Positions 61,329 to 64,000 of a stretch of DNA of 64,000 bases are shown here, in pieces (the first letter of the stretch is position 1; the number at the start of each line of letters is the position of its first letter). A program made the position numbers and the translations under genes. This DNA is from an uncultured Nesterenkonia sp. (lineage in GTDB: Bacteria; Actinomycetota; Actinomycetes; Actinomycetales; Micrococcaceae). Location of the stretch: NCBI GenBank assembly GCA_946222885.1, contig CAMIAK010000001.1:124001-188000 (forward strand), written 5' to 3'. A model generated the notes under the pieces. It was given only the letters and a program-made list of their open reading frames with translations. It searched no databases and was not told where the DNA came from.

Positions 61329-62171
61329 GTGCAAACCACTCTCAGTGCTGAGCAGGTCTCTGTCTCCTACGGCGGCGCCCCCATCGTCGATGGCGTGGAC
61401 GCCGAGCTGCGTCCCGGGGCGGTCACCGCGCTGATCGGCCCCAACGGCAGCGGGAAGACCACCCTGCTGCGCGGTATGTGCCGTCTGGCCCCGCAAGTGA
61501 CCGGGACCGTCGCCCTGGACGGCCAGGACATCCGGGCGCTCTCTCCCAAGGCCTTCGCCAAGCGCCTGACCATCCTGGCTCAGCAGCGCCCGACGCCGGC
61601 CGGTCTCACGGTGGCAGAGGTGGTGGAGCTCGGCCGCCATCCCCACCGCCGCCGTCTGGCCCGCACCGACCCGCAGGGTGCGGAGGCTGTGGAACGGGCG
61701 CTCTCCCTGGCCGGACTCGAGGAGCTGCGGCACCAGCCGGTGGCCGAGCTCTCCGGCGGGCAGCTCCAGCGCGTCTGGCTGGCCACCTGCCTGGCCCAGC
61801 AGACCGATGTGCTCCTGCTGGACGAGCCCACCACCTTCCTGGACCTCAAGCATCAGATGAGTCTGCTGGACCTCATCCGGGAACTCGCCGACGCCCACGG
61901 GCTGACCGTCGGTGTGGTCCTGCACGACCTCGAACAGGCTGCGGACATCGCCGACCACGTCATCCTGCTCTCCGAGGGCAGGGTGGTCACCTCCGGTCCC
62001 CCCGAGCAGGTGATGACCGGTGAGCGTCTCAGCGAGGTCTACGGCGTCGGGATCGACGTCACCGAACTCGCCGACGGCACCTTGGCGATCCGTGCCCGGC
62101 GTGCCCTGCGCGGGCGCAGAAGACCTGCCCGCACTCCTCTGGATGAAAGAAGAACACCTGCCCATGCGTGA
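61329..62171 (+). CDS. Iron-siderophore ABC transporter ATPase (FecE-like)
   Basis: The 280-residue ATPase has Walker A GPNGSGKTT (37-45), the FecE-type ILAQQRPTPAGLTVAEVVELGRHPHRR, signature LSGGQLQR near 141 and Walker B LLLDEPTTFLDLKHQMSLLDLI near 161. Its motifs match the ferric-siderophore/heme/cobalamin group. A basic tail (about 255-280) overlaps the next gene by 8 bases. GTG start at 61329. Confidence 0.92.
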   Translation: MQTTLSAEQVSVSYGGAPIVDGVDAELRPGAVTALIGPNGSGKTTLLRGMCRLAPQVTGTVALDGQDIRALSPKAFAKRLTILAQQRPTPAGLTVAEVVELGRHPHRRRLARTDPQGAEAVERALSLAGLEELRHQPVAELSGGQLQRVWLATCLAQQTDVLLLDEPTTFLDLKHQMSLLDLIRELADAHGLTVGVVLHDLEQAADIADHVILLSEGRVVTSGPPEQVMTGERLSEVYGVGIDVTELADGTLAIRARRALRGRRRPARTPLDERRTPAHA

Positions 62172-63159
62172 CATGACCACCGGCCCCGCCCTGCGCGGGG
62201 CAGCTCTGCTCAGCCTGGCCGCCCTGGCGCTGACCTCCTGCGGCACCACCGAGGTGGAGGACTCCGCTGAGGACCCGTCCTCGGACTCCGGGCCCATCAC
62301 CGTGACCGACTACTCCGGTGAGGAGATCACCCTGGAGGGCCCCGCCCAGCGGGTGGTGACCCTCGAATGGGCCCCCACGGAGAACGTGGAGATCCTGGGA
62401 GGCGAGCTCGTCGGCGTCGCGGATGTCGAGGGCTACAACTCCTGGTCCGGCGCCGCGCCCATCAGTGAGGACACCACCGACGTCGGTCTGCGCACCGAGC
62501 CCAGCCTGGAGGCCATCGGCCAGGCAGACCCGGACCTGATCCTGGGCGTGGAGGAGTCCGTCCCGGAGGGGCTGCGCGAGGACCTCGAAGAGATCGCCCC
62601 GGTGGTCCTGCAGAGCTCCGGCAGCACCGAGGACCCGGTGGGCCATATGCAGGAGAACTTCGAGATGACCGCTGAGCTGCTCGGTGCCCAAGAGCAGGCT
62701 GAGGAGGTCTGGGAGGGCTACGAGCAGACTGTCGAGGGGGCCCGCTCTGCCGTGGAGGAGGCCGGAGCCGAGGGGACCCCCTTCGTGCTGGTCTACGGGA
62801 CGGTGGAGGGCAATACCGCCACCTTCCGCATGCACGGTCCGGGCGCTCTGGCCATGACCCTGGGCGAGGACATCGGGCTGGAACCGGCCTGGGAGGACGA
62901 GGGCGATGAGGCCTTCGCCATCAGCCAGGCGGACGTGGAGGCCCTGACCGAGCTGCCCGAGGACACCGTCTTCTACTACTGGACTGTGGAGAGCGAGCCG
63001 GAGGATCCCTTCGAGCCCCTGGAGGAGAACTCCGTGTGGACCGGGCTGGGCTTCGTGCAGAACGACGCCATGCACCCGGTGGAGCAGGTGTGGATCTACG
63101 GCGGGCCGGCCTCCGCCGCACAGTGGACCGAGCTGCTGGCTGAGACCATCACCGGCTGA
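62164..63159 (+). CDS. Iron-siderophore substrate-binding lipoprotein (FecB-like)
   Basis: The 331-residue lipoprotein (lipobox LTSC, Cys26) has the type III binding-protein fold: PAQRVVTLEWAPTENVEILGGELVGVADVEGY, GLRTEPSLEAIGQADPDLILGVEES and a C-terminal MHPVEQVWIYGGP. It delivers a ferric siderophore or similar chelate to the permease. The ATG at 62164 overlaps the ATPase end. A possible ATG at 62143 would add seven residues. Confidence 0.9.
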   Translation: MRDMTTGPALRGAALLSLAALALTSCGTTEVEDSAEDPSSDSGPITVTDYSGEEITLEGPAQRVVTLEWAPTENVEILGGELVGVADVEGYNSWSGAAPISEDTTDVGLRTEPSLEAIGQADPDLILGVEESVPEGLREDLEEIAPVVLQSSGSTEDPVGHMQENFEMTAELLGAQEQAEEVWEGYEQTVEGARSAVEEAGAEGTPFVLVYGTVEGNTATFRMHGPGALAMTLGEDIGLEPAWEDEGDEAFAISQADVEALTELPEDTVFYYWTVESEPEDPFEPLEENSVWTGLGFVQNDAMHPVEQVWIYGGPASAAQWTELLAETITG

Positions 63160-63167
63160 TCTCCCCG

Positions 63168-64000
63168 ATGGCCGTATCCACCGCACCTGTCCCGGTGCGT
63201 GCTGCAGGTGCGCGCAGCGCTGCGACCCTGACGCTGCTTCTGGGGGCGGGCCTCCTGCTGCTGCTCTGCGCAGTCCACCTCACCCAGGGCACCTCCGGCG
63301 CCGGGGCATGGGATCTGTTCCGTGCAGCCCTCAGCCCTGACGGCGACCAGACCCTCCGCGCGCTGGCGCTCGACTCCCGGCTCCCGCGGCTCGTGGGAGG
63401 GTTGGTGGTCGGGGCCGCCCTGGGCGTGGCGGGCTGCGCGCTGCAGGCGATGACCCGGAACCCGCTGGCCTCTCCGGACACTCTGGCGGTCAACGCGGGC
63501 GCGCATCTGGCGCTGACCACGGCGGCGGCCTTCGGGCTGAGCATGCCGCTGTTGAGCTCCGCGGCGCTGGCCTTCCTGGGAGGCTTCGCGGCGGCTGGCG
63601 TCGTGCTGCTGCTGGCCGGCTTCTCGGAGCATGCGCCGATCCGGCTGGTGCTGGCCGGCACCGTGGTGGCTCTGGGACTGTCCTCGGTCACCGCCGCCCT
63701 GCTGATGCTCTACGCCCAGTCCACCCAGGGGCTGTTCCTGTGGGGCGCGGGCACGCTGAACATCTCCGGGATCAGTGGTCTGCTGCCTCTGATCCCGGTG
63801 GTGATGCTGGCTGCCGGGGGATTGGTGCTGCTGGCCCGCAGCACCGACGTCCTCTCCCTGGGGGCGGACACCGCCCAGTCCATGGGCGTGAATGTGGCGT
63901 TCCTGCGCGCGACGCTGCTGGTCTGCTCGGTGGTGCTGGCGGCGGCCTCGGTGACCATGGTGGGACCGCTGGGCTTCGTGGGGCTGTGCGCCCCGGCCAT
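63168..64000 (+). CDS. FecCD-family iron-siderophore permease (3' end beyond window)
   Basis: The 277 visible residues show the FecCD family: SRLPRLVGGLVVGAALGVAGCALQAMTRNPLASPDTLAVNAGAHL, LAGTVVALGLSSVTAALLML and the beginning of the second half, GADTAQSMGVNVAFLRA. The gene begins 8 bases after the binding-protein stop and is cut by the window edge. It would form the channel of the importer with the ATPase and lipoprotein. Confidence 0.92.
   Translation, partial: MAVSTAPVPVRAAGARSAATLTLLLGAGLLLLLCAVHLTQGTSGAGAWDLFRAALSPDGDQTLRALALDSRLPRLVGGLVVGAALGVAGCALQAMTRNPLASPDTLAVNAGAHLALTTAAAFGLSMPLLSSAALAFLGGFAAAGVVLLLAGFSEHAPIRLVLAGTVVALGLSSVTAALLMLYAQSTQGLFLWGAGTLNISGISGLLPLIPVVMLAAGGLVLLARSTDVLSLGADTAQSMGVNVAFLRATLLVCSVVLAAASVTMVGPLGFVGLCAPA

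Overview
The window looks like chromosomal DNA of a high-GC Gram-positive actinobacterium of Micrococcaceae type. The evidence is dense high-GC coding, GTG/TTG starts, an actinobacterial small SRP RNA, a RamB-type regulator beside isocitrate lyase, paired GuaB/GuaB3, GTP-dependent PEP carboxykinase and a sortase-E style LAXTG protein. Many exported proteins are extremely acidic and there is a dedicated glycine-betaine ABC system, which suggests a halotolerant organism; Nesterenkonia is my best guess, from memory and not from any search.

Layout. 1-9.4 kb: RluA-type pseudouridine synthase (cut by the window edge), a VOC protein with an acidic insert, the large helicase Lhr, an F420-reductase-like oxidoreductase overlapping rlmH, and gdhA. 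9.4-12.5 kb: SRP RNA, then a bioY-ecfA-ecfT-MOSC operon with a BioQ-like operator. 12.5-15.7 kb: envelope proteins, including a membrane protein with a Pro/Gly/Gln tail, an acidic linker and no ordinary start codon where one is expected. 15.8-21 kb: glyoxylate-shunt and citrate region (aceA, a truncated malate-synthase-derived gene, ramB, a CitMHS transporter). 21-29.9 kb: two ABC importers (glycine betaine ProVWX type; PhnDCE with a fused permease), with a TetR/MFS pair between them. 29.9-34.4 kb: MFS transporter, groES-groEL under two CIRCE elements, and a SurA-N-type lipoprotein. 34.6-37.3 kb: tandem-rhodanese protein and a TsuA-like thiosulfate transporter, followed by 21-bp tandem repeats. 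37.3-46.8 kb: guaB, guaB3, LAFTG surface protein, tRNA-Ser(CGA), tadA, upp, a stand-alone winged-helix regulator, sixA-like phosphatase, tRNA-Arg(ACG) and pckG.

46.9-61.3 kb is an accessory catabolic island: GntR regulator; SDR; tandem-PPC protein; acyl-CoA ligase; thiolase; a 2-hydroxyacid dehydrogenase with FAD and Fe-S domains; PucR/CdaR regulator; second SDR; TRAP transporter DctMQP; and glycerate kinase. It reads as uptake and oxidation of a hydroxy acid or related carboxylate, with CoA activation and thiolysis. The substrate is not evident, and this is the best candidate for an undescribed pathway. The last 2.7 kb is the start of a siderophore/iron ABC importer operon, with the permease cut by the window end.

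Gene density is high and most terminators are strong GC hairpins. The most unusual sequence-level features are the malate-synthase remnant, the missing start codon at 15.5-15.7 kb, two long intergenic palindromes (24.1 and 31.3 kb) and the operators around the TRAP island.
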